Assembly (NCBI GenBank): GCA_910578665.1
Contig: CAJTQU010000001.1
Span: forward strand, 186,001-250,000
Reading direction: 5' to 3'
Source of the DNA: an uncultured Muribaculaceae bacterium
Lineage (GTDB): Bacteria; Bacteroidota; Bacteroidia; Bacteroidales; Muribaculaceae
Length of the DNA stretch: 64,000 nt
Shown here: piece by piece, positions 26,060-33,929 of the stretch
Numbering within the stretch: position 1 is the stretch's first letter
Layout: every line of letters begins with the position of its first letter
Translations under genes and position numbers: made by a program
The notes under the pieces: generated by a model
What the model was told of the DNA's origin: nothing
What the model saw: only the letters and a program-made list of their open reading frames with translations
The model's database searches: none

Positions 26060-27058
26060 ATGGTAAATTACAAAGATTTAGGCTTGGTGAACACCCGTGA
26101 GATGTTCAAGAAGGCCATCGAGGGCGGATATGCCATCCCTGCGTTCAATTTCAACAACATGGAGCAGCTGCAGGCTATAATAAAGGCTTCTGCAGAGACC
26201 AAAAGCCCCGTGATACTTCAGGTGAGCAAGGGTGCGCGCAATTATGCCAACCAGACCCTGCTGCGCTATATGGCGGAAGGTGCCGTGCAGTACGCAAAGG
26301 AACTGGGCTGGGAACATCCCCAGATAGTGCTTCATCTTGACCATGGCGACACCTTCGAGCTTTGCAAGAGCTGCATCGATATGGGCTTTTCGTCTGTCAT
26401 GATTGACGGTTCGTCGCTGCCTTATGAGGAAAATGTGGCACTGACCAAGAAAGTAGTGGACTATGCCCACCAGTTTGATGTGACTGTGGAGGGCGAGCTG
26501 GGCGTGCTGGCCGGTGTGGAAGACGAGGTAAGCTCTGACCACCACACATACACTAACCCCGAAGAGGTGATAGATTTCGCAACACGCACAGGTTGCGACT
26601 CGCTGGCTATCTCGATCGGTACAAGCCACGGCGCATACAAGTTTACTCCCGATCAGTGCACACGCAATGCCGAAGGCAAGCTCGTGCCCCCTCCCTTGGC
26701 TTTCGATGTGCTGGATGCCGTTATGGAAAAGCTGCCCGGATTCCCCATCGTGCTTCACGGTTCAAGCTCGGTGCCCCAGGAGTATGTGGACATCATCAAT
26801 GCCAACGGCGGTAAGATGCCCGACGCTATCGGTATACCCGAAGAGCAGTTGCGCAAGGCAGCCAAAAGCTCCGTATGCAAAATAAACATTGACTCCGACT
26901 CACGTCTGGCTATGACAGCTGCGGTGCGCAAGCTGTTTAACGACAAACCGGGCGAATTTGACCCGCGTAAATATCTTGGTCCGGCACGTGACGAAATGGA
27001 ACGCCTCTATAAGCACAAAATCATCAACGTGCTTGGTTCGGAAGGCAAGGCCGAGTAA
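26060..27058 (+). CDS. fba: Class II fructose-bisphosphate aldolase
   Basis: Zinc-dependent glycolytic/gluconeogenic aldolase, 332 residues. Zinc and catalytic motifs are LHLDHGD (91-97), EGELG (144-148), GTSHG (187-191, zinc-binding His190) and HGSSSVP (233-239, His233). The substrate-contacting NIDSD lies near 276-280. It has its own promoter and a strong downstream terminator, so it is monocistronic. It complements pfkA and pckA elsewhere in the window. Confidence 0.95.
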   Translation: MVNYKDLGLVNTREMFKKAIEGGYAIPAFNFNNMEQLQAIIKASAETKSPVILQVSKGARNYANQTLLRYMAEGAVQYAKELGWEHPQIVLHLDHGDTFELCKSCIDMGFSSVMIDGSSLPYEENVALTKKVVDYAHQFDVTVEGELGVLAGVEDEVSSDHHTYTNPEEVIDFATRTGCDSLAISIGTSHGAYKFTPDQCTRNAEGKLVPPPLAFDVLDAVMEKLPGFPIVLHGSSSVPQEYVDIINANGGKMPDAIGIPEEQLRKAAKSSVCKINIDSDSRLAMTAAVRKLFNDKPGEFDPRKYLGPARDEMERLYKHKIINVLGSEGKAE

Positions 27059-27174
27059 TATCCGGCTATACGGTGTCTGGCAGAAGTCGGGCGATCACTG
27101 AAACTGGTTGCATTAAAAGAAAAATGTAACGCATCCTGGCTCTTCTGCTGCCAAGGCCCTTAAATACTAGATAC

Positions 27175-27222
27175 ACGCTGGCTTCAGATCATTCAACAGG
27201 TCTGAAGCCGGCGTATATTTTT
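27175..27222 (+). terminator. Terminator of fba
   Basis: A 14-bp stem with one G.U (27175-27188 with 27201-27214, 12-nt loop) is followed by ATATTTTTTG. It lies 116 bp after the stop, giving an unusually long 3' UTR in which CAGAAG and CTTCTG could also pair. Confidence 0.75.
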
Positions 27223-27263
27223 TGTCAATGTCTCCCGTATTTTGAAAGATTGGCTGTAAAAGT

Positions 27264-27297
27264 AACAGGGGCGGATTCTTAAGAATCCGCCCCTGTT
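27264..27297 (-). terminator. Terminator of tRNA-Pro
   Basis: A perfect 34-bp palindrome centred between 27280 and 27281 begins 1 bp after the tRNA 3' end. On the minus strand it is followed by ACTTTTAC. Confidence 0.75.
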
Positions 27298-27298
27298 G

Positions 27299-27371
27299 TC
27301 GGGGTTAGGCGACTCGAACGCCCGACCTCTACGTCCCGAACGTAGCGCGCTACCAACTGCGCTAAACCCCG
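27299..27371 (-). tRNA. tRNA-Pro (anticodon CGG)
   Basis: On the minus strand a complete cloverleaf of 73 nt is formed. The acceptor stem is CGGGGTT/AACCCCG with discriminator A. The D arm contains AGTTGGTA, the anticodon stem CTACG/CGTAG encloses loop TTCGGGA (anticodon CGG), and the T loop is TTCGAGT. The C1-G72 acceptor pair is typical of tRNA-Pro. CCA is not encoded. It is a single-tRNA transcription unit with its own promoter and terminator. Confidence 0.96.
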
Positions 27372-27427
27372 AGGGTTAAAGTATTTGGCAACTGAAATCC
27401 GTCATGAGCGGATCCCAAATGCGAGTG

Positions 27428-27459
27428 CAAAGGTAAGCATTAATTTGCACCTCACCAAA
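27428..27459 (-). promoter_or_regulatory. Consensus promoter of tRNA-Pro
   Basis: TTTG (27459-27456), 20 bp, TACCTTTG (27435-27428) on the minus strand, 57 bp before the mature tRNA 5' end. Confidence 0.7.
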
Positions 27460-27485
27460 TTTTGGCTGAAAAAACTACAAAAACT

Positions 27486-28259
27486 TCAGAAGATGCGTCT
27501 GTGCGTGCGCCAGAAGTGCAGCAGACCTGCTATATGTCTGCGAGAGGTTGCCGATGAAAGACTGCGCGAGGTGATGCGGCGCCAGTGGTGCATGATGCTC
27601 ACTTGTGGCAGATAGACCACCCTGTATCCGGCGCGCCTGGCCCTTATGCAGTAGTCTGCATCCTCCGGGCCGTAAAATATAGCCTGGTCCAGTTCCCCTA
27701 TGCGCTCTACCATTTCGTGGCGCAGAAGCTGGCAGGCGCCTATTACGTAGCAGGGTTCGACCGGCTTGTCTGGCAGAACTGTTTTAGTCTGGGGCAGGCC
27801 GAGTTTTGAGCGGAGTATGTTTGTTATTTTGACGCCGAGGCCCGGATATGGTTTGAACGAGTTTTGCAGTTCTCCCTGTGCGTTGCGCAAGGCGCATGCC
27901 ACTATGCCTGCCTGCGGATGCTCGTCCATATACCTGGTCATTGTGTCTATGGCTTCGGCCGAGGCCTCTGTGTCATCGTCTAGAAAAAGTATTTTTTCCC
28001 CACGGGCACGCCGCAGGCCTTCGTTACGGGCGGCCGCCACGCCTCTGTTTTCGGGCAGCAGTACGGTGTGCGTGTCGGGATAATGTTCTGCCACATATGA
28101 TGCGGCACCGTCGGAAGAGCCGTTGTCCACCCATATCAGTTCGGTGTCGGTACGGTCCAGCAGTCCGCCGATAGACTTAAGGCATGGCCGCAGGGAGGAC
28201 AGCGAATTCCAGGATATGATGACTATTGAAAGCCTGATATTTGATTTGTGTTCAGCCAA
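27486..28259 (-). CDS. Family 2 glycosyltransferase
   Basis: Inverting GT-A-fold glycosyltransferase of 257 residues. Nucleotide-sugar motifs are VDNGSSDG (44-51), the acidic cluster LDDDTE (93-98, metal-binding DxD-type), and a C-terminal YGPEDADYCIRARRAGYRV segment typical of the rhamnosyltransferase-like GT2 group. It ends in a basic helix that may touch the membrane, without a clear TM helix. The start overlaps the upstream radical-SAM gene by 8 bp, indicating translational coupling. Donor and acceptor are unknown. Confidence 0.85.
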   Translation of the reverse strand: MAEHKSNIRLSIVIISWNSLSSLRPCLKSIGGLLDRTDTELIWVDNGSSDGAASYVAEHYPDTHTVLLPENRGVAAARNEGLRRARGEKILFLDDDTEASAEAIDTMTRYMDEHPQAGIVACALRNAQGELQNSFKPYPGLGVKITNILRSKLGLPQTKTVLPDKPVEPCYVIGACQLLRHEMVERIGELDQAIFYGPEDADYCIRARRAGYRVVYLPQVSIMHHWRRITSRSLSSATSRRHIAGLLHFWRTHRRIF

Positions 28260-29694
28260 ACAATTTTATTTTAAGCGCTTTGCATGCGGCGGTGAACTCT
28301 TTGAATGAGGAGAAACGCGTGATCTGGCGCCGTATGAATGCCGGTGAGAAGAAATAGCCTAGATTGGCCCTGAAGAGGGCCTTTTCCATATCGCGTGCCG
28401 ACAGGCCGGGATAGTTTAATATCGACTCGCGCTGCACATCGGTGGGCCGGTATTCACCTCCCTCTATCCATCCGTTGGCTTTGGCCAGGCGGTATAGCTC
28501 TGTGCCGGGGAAAGGAGATACGATGTTGATCATCACCTGGTCCACTTTCAGGCGCTTGGCTTTGCGCACAGTGTCGCGTATGGTGTCACGTGTTTCGAGC
28601 GGACATGTGCCTATCAGTATGTTTAGTTTGACCGGCACGTTGTATTTCTGTAAGATGTCGATCGCCCGGTATATATCGGCGGATGTGAAACCTTTTTTTA
28701 CATATTTGAGTATTTCGTCGTTGAATGACTCCACGCCTAGGTCGACATAGCCGCAATTGCTTTCTGACAGCACTTTGGCCACTGGTTCGGTGATGGCGTC
28801 TACGCGTGCCTGGCAGCCCCAGCGGAATCCGTACTTGCGCAATGCCGCGCATAGTGCAGCGGTGCGTTCAGTGTTCCAGATGAAGTTGTCATCTACAAAA
28901 CCTATGGCGCGGTAACCCTGTTCGTGCAGCATTTTAAGTTCTGCTTCCACACTTTCGGCCGACCTGTATGATATGGGCGGTTTGCATCCGTGGTTGTCGC
29001 GATGGTCCAGCTCCCGTGCGAATGTCAGCGAGCTGGGCACACAGTAGATGCAGCGGTATGGACAGTTGCGCGAGGTTAGCATGGTGGTGTAAGGCCCCAT
29101 CTTCAGTTTGGGGTTGTGGTATTCGGTCTGGCCCAGCAGGTGTCTGGCCGGGAAAGGCAAGGTGTCAAATTCCCTCGATGGTTCGCGTGACGTATTATGC
29201 ACCTTGTTGTTTCCCTTGAGATATGACAGGCCTTTCACATCCGAATAGTCCGGTTCCGCATCCATGGTCCGGCTTATCCATTCCCTCACGGTGGCTTCAG
29301 GCTCGCCGCGCACTATGAATATGCGTGGGTCGGTCATGAATCTTTCGCGGAAGAATGTGGGTGCCGGCCCCATGAGCAGTATGCGTGCGTTTCGGCGTAT
29401 GCGCAAAATGTCGGATATAGCAGGCAGGTCGTCCTCCATAGAGAGGTTTACTCCCCATATGCAGTACACGTCTGCATCGTTGCCGGCGAGGAACCTGCGC
29501 AGGTCGTCCGGCGTGCGTTCGGGCAGAGTGAAGTTATGGTATTCCACACCGTGTCCCAGCTGCTCTACCAGGGCCGCCACGGTAAGTTCGTATATGTTCG
29601 GCATCGGATATACTACGCGTGTGCATCCGGCCGAACGTTCGGCCGGTCTGTGTCCCGGGGTGGCAACCGGAGGTATGATAAAACAAAACTTCAT
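28252..29694 (-). CDS. B12-binding-domain radical SAM protein
   Basis: Radical SAM enzyme of 480 residues with an N-terminal cobalamin-binding-like Rossmann domain (about 1-145) and a radical SAM core (about 200-420). The [4Fe-4S] motif is CPYRCIYC (Cys211, Cys215, Cys218). It resembles BchE/HpnP-type and lipid or cofactor methylating or oxidising enzymes. The classical DxHxxG cobalamin motif is not evident, so actual B12 binding is uncertain. It is paired with the overlapping GT2 gene, suggesting modification of a glycan or glycolipid; that is inference. No convincing promoter was found upstream. Confidence 0.85.
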   Translation of the reverse strand: MKFCFIIPPVATPGHRPAERSAGCTRVVYPMPNIYELTVAALVEQLGHGVEYHNFTLPERTPDDLRRFLAGNDADVYCIWGVNLSMEDDLPAISDILRIRRNARILLMGPAPTFFRERFMTDPRIFIVRGEPEATVREWISRTMDAEPDYSDVKGLSYLKGNNKVHNTSREPSREFDTLPFPARHLLGQTEYHNPKLKMGPYTTMLTSRNCPYRCIYCVPSSLTFARELDHRDNHGCKPPISYRSAESVEAELKMLHEQGYRAIGFVDDNFIWNTERTAALCAALRKYGFRWGCQARVDAITEPVAKVLSESNCGYVDLGVESFNDEILKYVKKGFTSADIYRAIDILQKYNVPVKLNILIGTCPLETRDTIRDTVRKAKRLKVDQVMINIVSPFPGTELYRLAKANGWIEGGEYRPTDVQRESILNYPGLSARDMEKALFRANLGYFFSPAFIRRQITRFSSFKEFTAACKALKIKLFG

Positions 29695-30046
29695 GTCAAT
29701 TGTTCATTATGGTAAGTCGCAGCAGGAAAGACCGGCCGTGATTTTGCCGGCCGGAAGCCGCTGTCTCTTGAGTTATAACGCGCTCGCAGGGGTGTTTAGT
29801 GTGGCTGTCGGGCCGGCAGGCGGACCAGTATGAAAAACAGTGTGTTTTTTTATAAAAGTTTACGAAATTTATATTAAATTCGCACTCGTGGAGTTATGCC
29901 CTCTTTGATGGTATAAATATTGTATATTAATGCAGGTATGGATTGCTGAATATTTATATTGTGCATATTATGTACGGCCATGAAAAACAGCCGGGGTTTA
30001 GATTTCCGGCAAAAATTCTATTTTGGTAGAAAATATATTTGTAAAT
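29695..30046. other. Intergenic region between radical-SAM and EEP-nuclease genes
   Basis: There is no credible ORF in this 352-bp gap. It holds a CCGGC/GCCGG hairpin near 29733-29752 and an AT-rich right half. Plus-strand -7-like elements are TAAATTCG (29875-29882) and TATATTTG (30034-30041); neither has a good -33 box. If the second is used, the EEP-nuclease mRNA would be almost leaderless. Confidence 0.5.
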
Positions 30047-31099
30047 ATGAATAGCAAAAACTTTTACCGGGGCCTGGCGGTCCTGCTGCTGGTTCTGCTT
30101 TCTGTGCCGTATCTCGGGGCGCAGAACCGCAAAGGGCGCATGTATGGCATAGCCTTTTACAATCTCGAGAATCTTTTTGACACTATTAACAACAATGGCA
30201 AGTATGACCTGGAGTTTTCTCCCGAAGGCCGTTACCAGTGGGACGGCAAAAAGTACTGGAAGAAGATAGGCAACATAGCGCAGGTCATAGAGTCTATGAA
30301 GACTAAGCACACACCCGACGGTCCGGCTGTGATAGGGGTGAGCGAGATCGAAAATATCACGGTGCTTAAGGATCTGGTCAAGTCGCCTGCGATAGCCTCC
30401 CGCAGCTACCAGATAGTGCATCATGATTCGCCCGACGCGCGCGGTGTGGACGTGGGACTGCTGTATAATCCCCGTTTTTTCAAACTGGAACATGTAACCA
30501 ACCACCGTCTGGAAATTCCTGGAAATCCCAGATTCCGCACCCGTGACCAGATGTGCGTGGTAGGCAGGCTTGGCGGTGACCGTGTAGCATTTATCGTCAA
30601 CCATTGGCCGTCGCGCCGTGGCGGCACAGAACAGAGCAGCTACCTGCGCGAGGCTGCTGCCGCCCTGAGCAAACAGATAGCCGATTCGCTGCTGTCTATT
30701 GATCCTAAGATAGGTGTGATAGTGATGGGCGACCTTAATGATTATCCCAATAATAAGTCGGTCACAGACGTTCTAATGGCGCGCAAAAAGCAGGACCAGA
30801 CCGTGCAGGGAGAATTCTTCAACCCGTTCTGGAAACTATTTGACGACGGCATAGGCTCGTATATCTACCGTGGATCATGGGGCCTGTTTGACCAGATCAT
30901 ACTCAGCTACAATCTCACAGTCCAGGGCGCGTCTCCGCTTAAATTTGTGCGTGCCATAGTGCGTAATGACGAATTTCTGCGACAGCAGGATGGCCGCTAT
31001 AAGGGCTATCCGCTGCGCACATTCAGCGAAGGCCGCTTCGTGGGCGGTTATTCTGACCACTTCCCCACAGAGGTTTTCCTTTTCCAAGAAGTAAAATAA
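30047..31099 (+). CDS. Exported endonuclease/exonuclease/phosphatase (EEP) family protein
   Basis: Predicted secreted or periplasmic nuclease or phosphodiesterase of 350 residues. The ATG at 30047 gives a clean signal peptide (cleavage after YLGAQ); the open frame begins at a TTG 24 bp earlier. EEP motifs are YNLENLF (38-44), Glu100 in GVSEIEN, NHWPSR (185-190), GDLND (228-232) and the C-terminal SDHFP (336-340), the complete catalytic set. It leads an operon with a TonB-dependent receptor (24 bp downstream) and a DUF5689/DUF6359 lipoprotein. In this setting it probably processes nucleic acid or nucleotide phosphodiesters before uptake. Confidence 0.88.
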   Translation: MNSKNFYRGLAVLLLVLLSVPYLGAQNRKGRMYGIAFYNLENLFDTINNNGKYDLEFSPEGRYQWDGKKYWKKIGNIAQVIESMKTKHTPDGPAVIGVSEIENITVLKDLVKSPAIASRSYQIVHHDSPDARGVDVGLLYNPRFFKLEHVTNHRLEIPGNPRFRTRDQMCVVGRLGGDRVAFIVNHWPSRRGGTEQSSYLREAAAALSKQIADSLLSIDPKIGVIVMGDLNDYPNNKSVTDVLMARKKQDQTVQGEFFNPFWKLFDDGIGSYIYRGSWGLFDQIILSYNLTVQGASPLKFVRAIVRNDEFLRQQDGRYKGYPLRTFSEGRFVGGYSDHFPTEVFLFQEVK

Positions 31100-31123
31100 T
31101 CAAAGTAACACATTCATAACACA

Positions 31124-33910
31124 ATGAAACACCGCTTATTAATTTTATTGTGCCTCGCGTTCTCGCTGCCGGCCCTGGCCGCCACGGGATTGCGCGGCAT
31201 CGTGACTAACGGTGCCAACAACCAGCCGGTGGGCGATGCCTCGGTCCTGTTGCAGGATCAGGGCATTCTGGTAGTGACCGATGCCAACGGGTCGTTTACC
31301 ATCTCCAACGCGCAGGTGGGCACCGATGTGCTTAAAATCATGGCTAACGGATATGAAGACACTTTTGTCGACGTCAGCATAGTGGGAGGCCGCGTGGAAG
31401 ACCTCGGCACTATCAAGCTGTCGGAGTCTGGTTATACTTCGGATTCTTTTAATGCTGGCACAGACTACATCTTTGATGAGATGGAACTGCTTGATGATGA
31501 CAGTTCTAACCAGTCGGTGGCCACCATCCAGGGTGCCAGTGACGATGTCTATTACCAAAAGGCCAGTTACAACTTCCAGCCCATGTACTTCCGCATGCGC
31601 GGATATAATTCCGAGATGCAGAAAGGATATATCAACGGCGTTGATTTTGCCGATACGCGTTCCGGACGTTTCAACTGGAGCGGTCTGGGCGGCATGACCT
31701 CTAATACGTTCCGCTCTAAGACAGTGGGCATTGGTACCGAGGCTGTGTCTTTCGGTTTCGGAGGAGTGGGAGGTTCTACCAACTACACCACTTATGCGTC
31801 GGAATATGCCCCCGGTTTCCGAGGCATGGCCACTTATACCAACTCGGACTATATGCTTCGTGCCGGTTTGCAGTATAACTCGGGCCTCAACAGAAACGGA
31901 TGGGCGTTTTCGGCCACCCTTATGGGTCGTTACGCCCCCGAAGGTGTAGTCGAGGGTACTTTCTACAACTCGCTGGCATACGCTCTGTCGGTTCAGAAAG
32001 TGTTCAACGACCGTCATTCTGTGAATATCACTACATGGGGCGCCCCCACGCAGCGTGCCACACAGCAGTATTCTTACCAGGAAGCTTTCGACCTGCTTGA
32101 CAATAATCTATACAATCCTGCCTGGGGATGGTTCAATGGCAAGAAACGCTCTTCGCGCATCCGTAACACATTTGACCCCTCGGCAATCATAAACTGGATA
32201 TGGAAGCCAAAGAGCGGCACGACGGTGAACACGGCCGTGGCATTCCGTCACAACCGTTACGCCACGACATCTTTCGAACGTACGTCAAATTCTGCCGATC
32301 CGCGTCCGGACTACTACCGCTACCTGCCATCGTATGTGGCACCAACGGCCGAGCCTGGAACGCCGCAGTATGACTACCAGAAGAATGTCTATGACTTTGT
32401 GGCAGACCAGTGGCGGACAAACCAGAATGTGAGCCAGATAAACTGGGATGCCATCTATTATGCCAATGTGATGAATTCTCAGAGCTTCGACCGCAATCCC
32501 GACCTGCTCGGACAAAGCTCCTACATTCTTTCGGCTCGTCACACCAACACCACTTCGTGGATGTTCAATTCATATATCAACCACCGTATCAGCGACACGC
32601 AGACATTGCAGGGCGGCGTATCGTTCAACTATAGCAAGTCTCATTTCTATAAGACCGTGTATGACTTGCTGGGCGGACAGTTCTGGCTGGATATAGACTC
32701 TTTCTACGAGCGTGACTTCGCTACGAACGATCCCAAACTCCAGAACAACCTGCTCAATCCCAACCATCGTGCCAAGAAAGGCGATGTGATAGGTTATGAC
32801 TACGATATCCGCTATCTGTCGGCCAATGCCTGGCTGCAGCACCAGATCAAGACCTCGCACTGGGACATCAACTACGGCATGAGTGTTACATACACTAATT
32901 TTGTGCGTCACGGTAATTTCATGAACGGACGTAACCCTGATGATTCTTACGGTACGGGCAAACGCCACTCTTTTGACGACGCGGCTCTCAAGGCCGGTGT
33001 GACATATAAGCTTAACGGCCGCAACTATTTCGTGGCCCACGCTGCCTACGGTACCACGGCGCCGTCGTATTACACATCCTATACAAGTGCGAATATCAAA
33101 GACGCCACTGTCGACGACCTGGGTTCCGAACGCTATCTGACAGGCGATATATCTTATGTATGGAACTATAACCGCTTCCGTGGCTCGATCACCGGCTATT
33201 GGACCAATACATACAACGGCATGGAGTACACTCTTTATTATGACGATGTCAACGGTACCAACGCCACCAGCCTGCTCAAAGGCATAGACCGTTCTTACAA
33301 GGGCATAGAGCTGGGCATGAGCTATGCCATAACACCCTCGCTCACCCTTAGCGCCGTAGGTACTTATTCCCGTGCCCAGTACAAGAACCGTCCCACCGCG
33401 TATATTTCTTATGAAAACGGTCTTTATCCCGACACGCAGAACACGGCCTATCTTAAGAATTATTACCTGGGCGGCGCCCCCCAGCAGGCTTACAACGTAG
33501 GTCTCGACTGGGCTGCCCCACATCAGTGGTTCTTCGGTATAAATGCCACCTGGATGGGCGATGCGTACATGTATCTCTCGCCCATGCGCCATTTCAAGAT
33601 GGACGGCATAGTCTCTGCCGGCGACACCGAGGCCGAGATACTCGACAAGGTGAAAGCCATAACCAGGCAGGACAAGCTTAAAAACGCTTTTGTACTCAAT
33701 GCCTCTGTGGGCAAGGTGCTCTATACGAGCTTCGGTTCGGTCAATTTCAACCTGAATGTGACCAATATCCTCAACAACCGCGATATCCAGGTATGGGGAC
33801 AGCAGCAGAACCGCTTTGACTACGACAACTATAATGTTAACAAATGGGCTAACCGTATACGTTACGCCCAGGGTATCAAGGTTAATTTCAATGTAGGTAT
33901 CCGTTTCTAA
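31124..33910 (+). CDS. TonB-dependent outer-membrane receptor with carboxypeptidase-like N-terminal domain
   Basis: Outer-membrane beta-barrel of 928 residues. Signal peptide about 1-19 (ALAATG). A CarboxypepD_reg-like Ig domain follows (about 21-100, TGLRGIVTNGANNQPVGDASV). A plug-like region (about 110-250) contains YFRMRGYNSEMQKGYINGV. The barrel is rich in aromatic alternating strands and ends in VNFNVGIRF with a terminal Phe, as expected for barrel assembly. It is shorter than SusC-type receptors and has no SusD partner. It lies between an EEP nuclease and an OB-fold-type lipoprotein, which points to import of nucleotide-containing or phosphate-containing fragments; the substrate is inferred from neighbours only. 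Confidence 0.88.
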   Translation: MKHRLLILLCLAFSLPALAATGLRGIVTNGANNQPVGDASVLLQDQGILVVTDANGSFTISNAQVGTDVLKIMANGYEDTFVDVSIVGGRVEDLGTIKLSESGYTSDSFNAGTDYIFDEMELLDDDSSNQSVATIQGASDDVYYQKASYNFQPMYFRMRGYNSEMQKGYINGVDFADTRSGRFNWSGLGGMTSNTFRSKTVGIGTEAVSFGFGGVGGSTNYTTYASEYAPGFRGMATYTNSDYMLRAGLQYNSGLNRNGWAFSATLMGRYAPEGVVEGTFYNSLAYALSVQKVFNDRHSVNITTWGAPTQRATQQYSYQEAFDLLDNNLYNPAWGWFNGKKRSSRIRNTFDPSAIINWIWKPKSGTTVNTAVAFRHNRYATTSFERTSNSADPRPDYYRYLPSYVAPTAEPGTPQYDYQKNVYDFVADQWRTNQNVSQINWDAIYYANVMNSQSFDRNPDLLGQSSYILSARHTNTTSWMFNSYINHRISDTQTLQGGVSFNYSKSHFYKTVYDLLGGQFWLDIDSFYERDFATNDPKLQNNLLNPNHRAKKGDVIGYDYDIRYLSANAWLQHQIKTSHWDINYGMSVTYTNFVRHGNFMNGRNPDDSYGTGKRHSFDDAALKAGVTYKLNGRNYFVAHAAYGTTAPSYYTSYTSANIKDATVDDLGSERYLTGDISYVWNYNRFRGSITGYWTNTYNGMEYTLYYDDVNGTNATSLLKGIDRSYKGIELGMSYAITPSLTLSAVGTYSRAQYKNRPTAYISYENGLYPDTQNTAYLKNYYLGGAPQQAYNVGLDWAAPHQWFFGINATWMGDAYMYLSPMRHFKMDGIVSAGDTEAEILDKVKAITRQDKLKNAFVLNASVGKVLYTSFGSVNFNLNVTNILNNRDIQVWGQQQNRFDYDNYNVNKWANRIRYAQGIKVNFNVGIRF

Positions 33911-33929
33911 AATAATCAAACAACACAAT

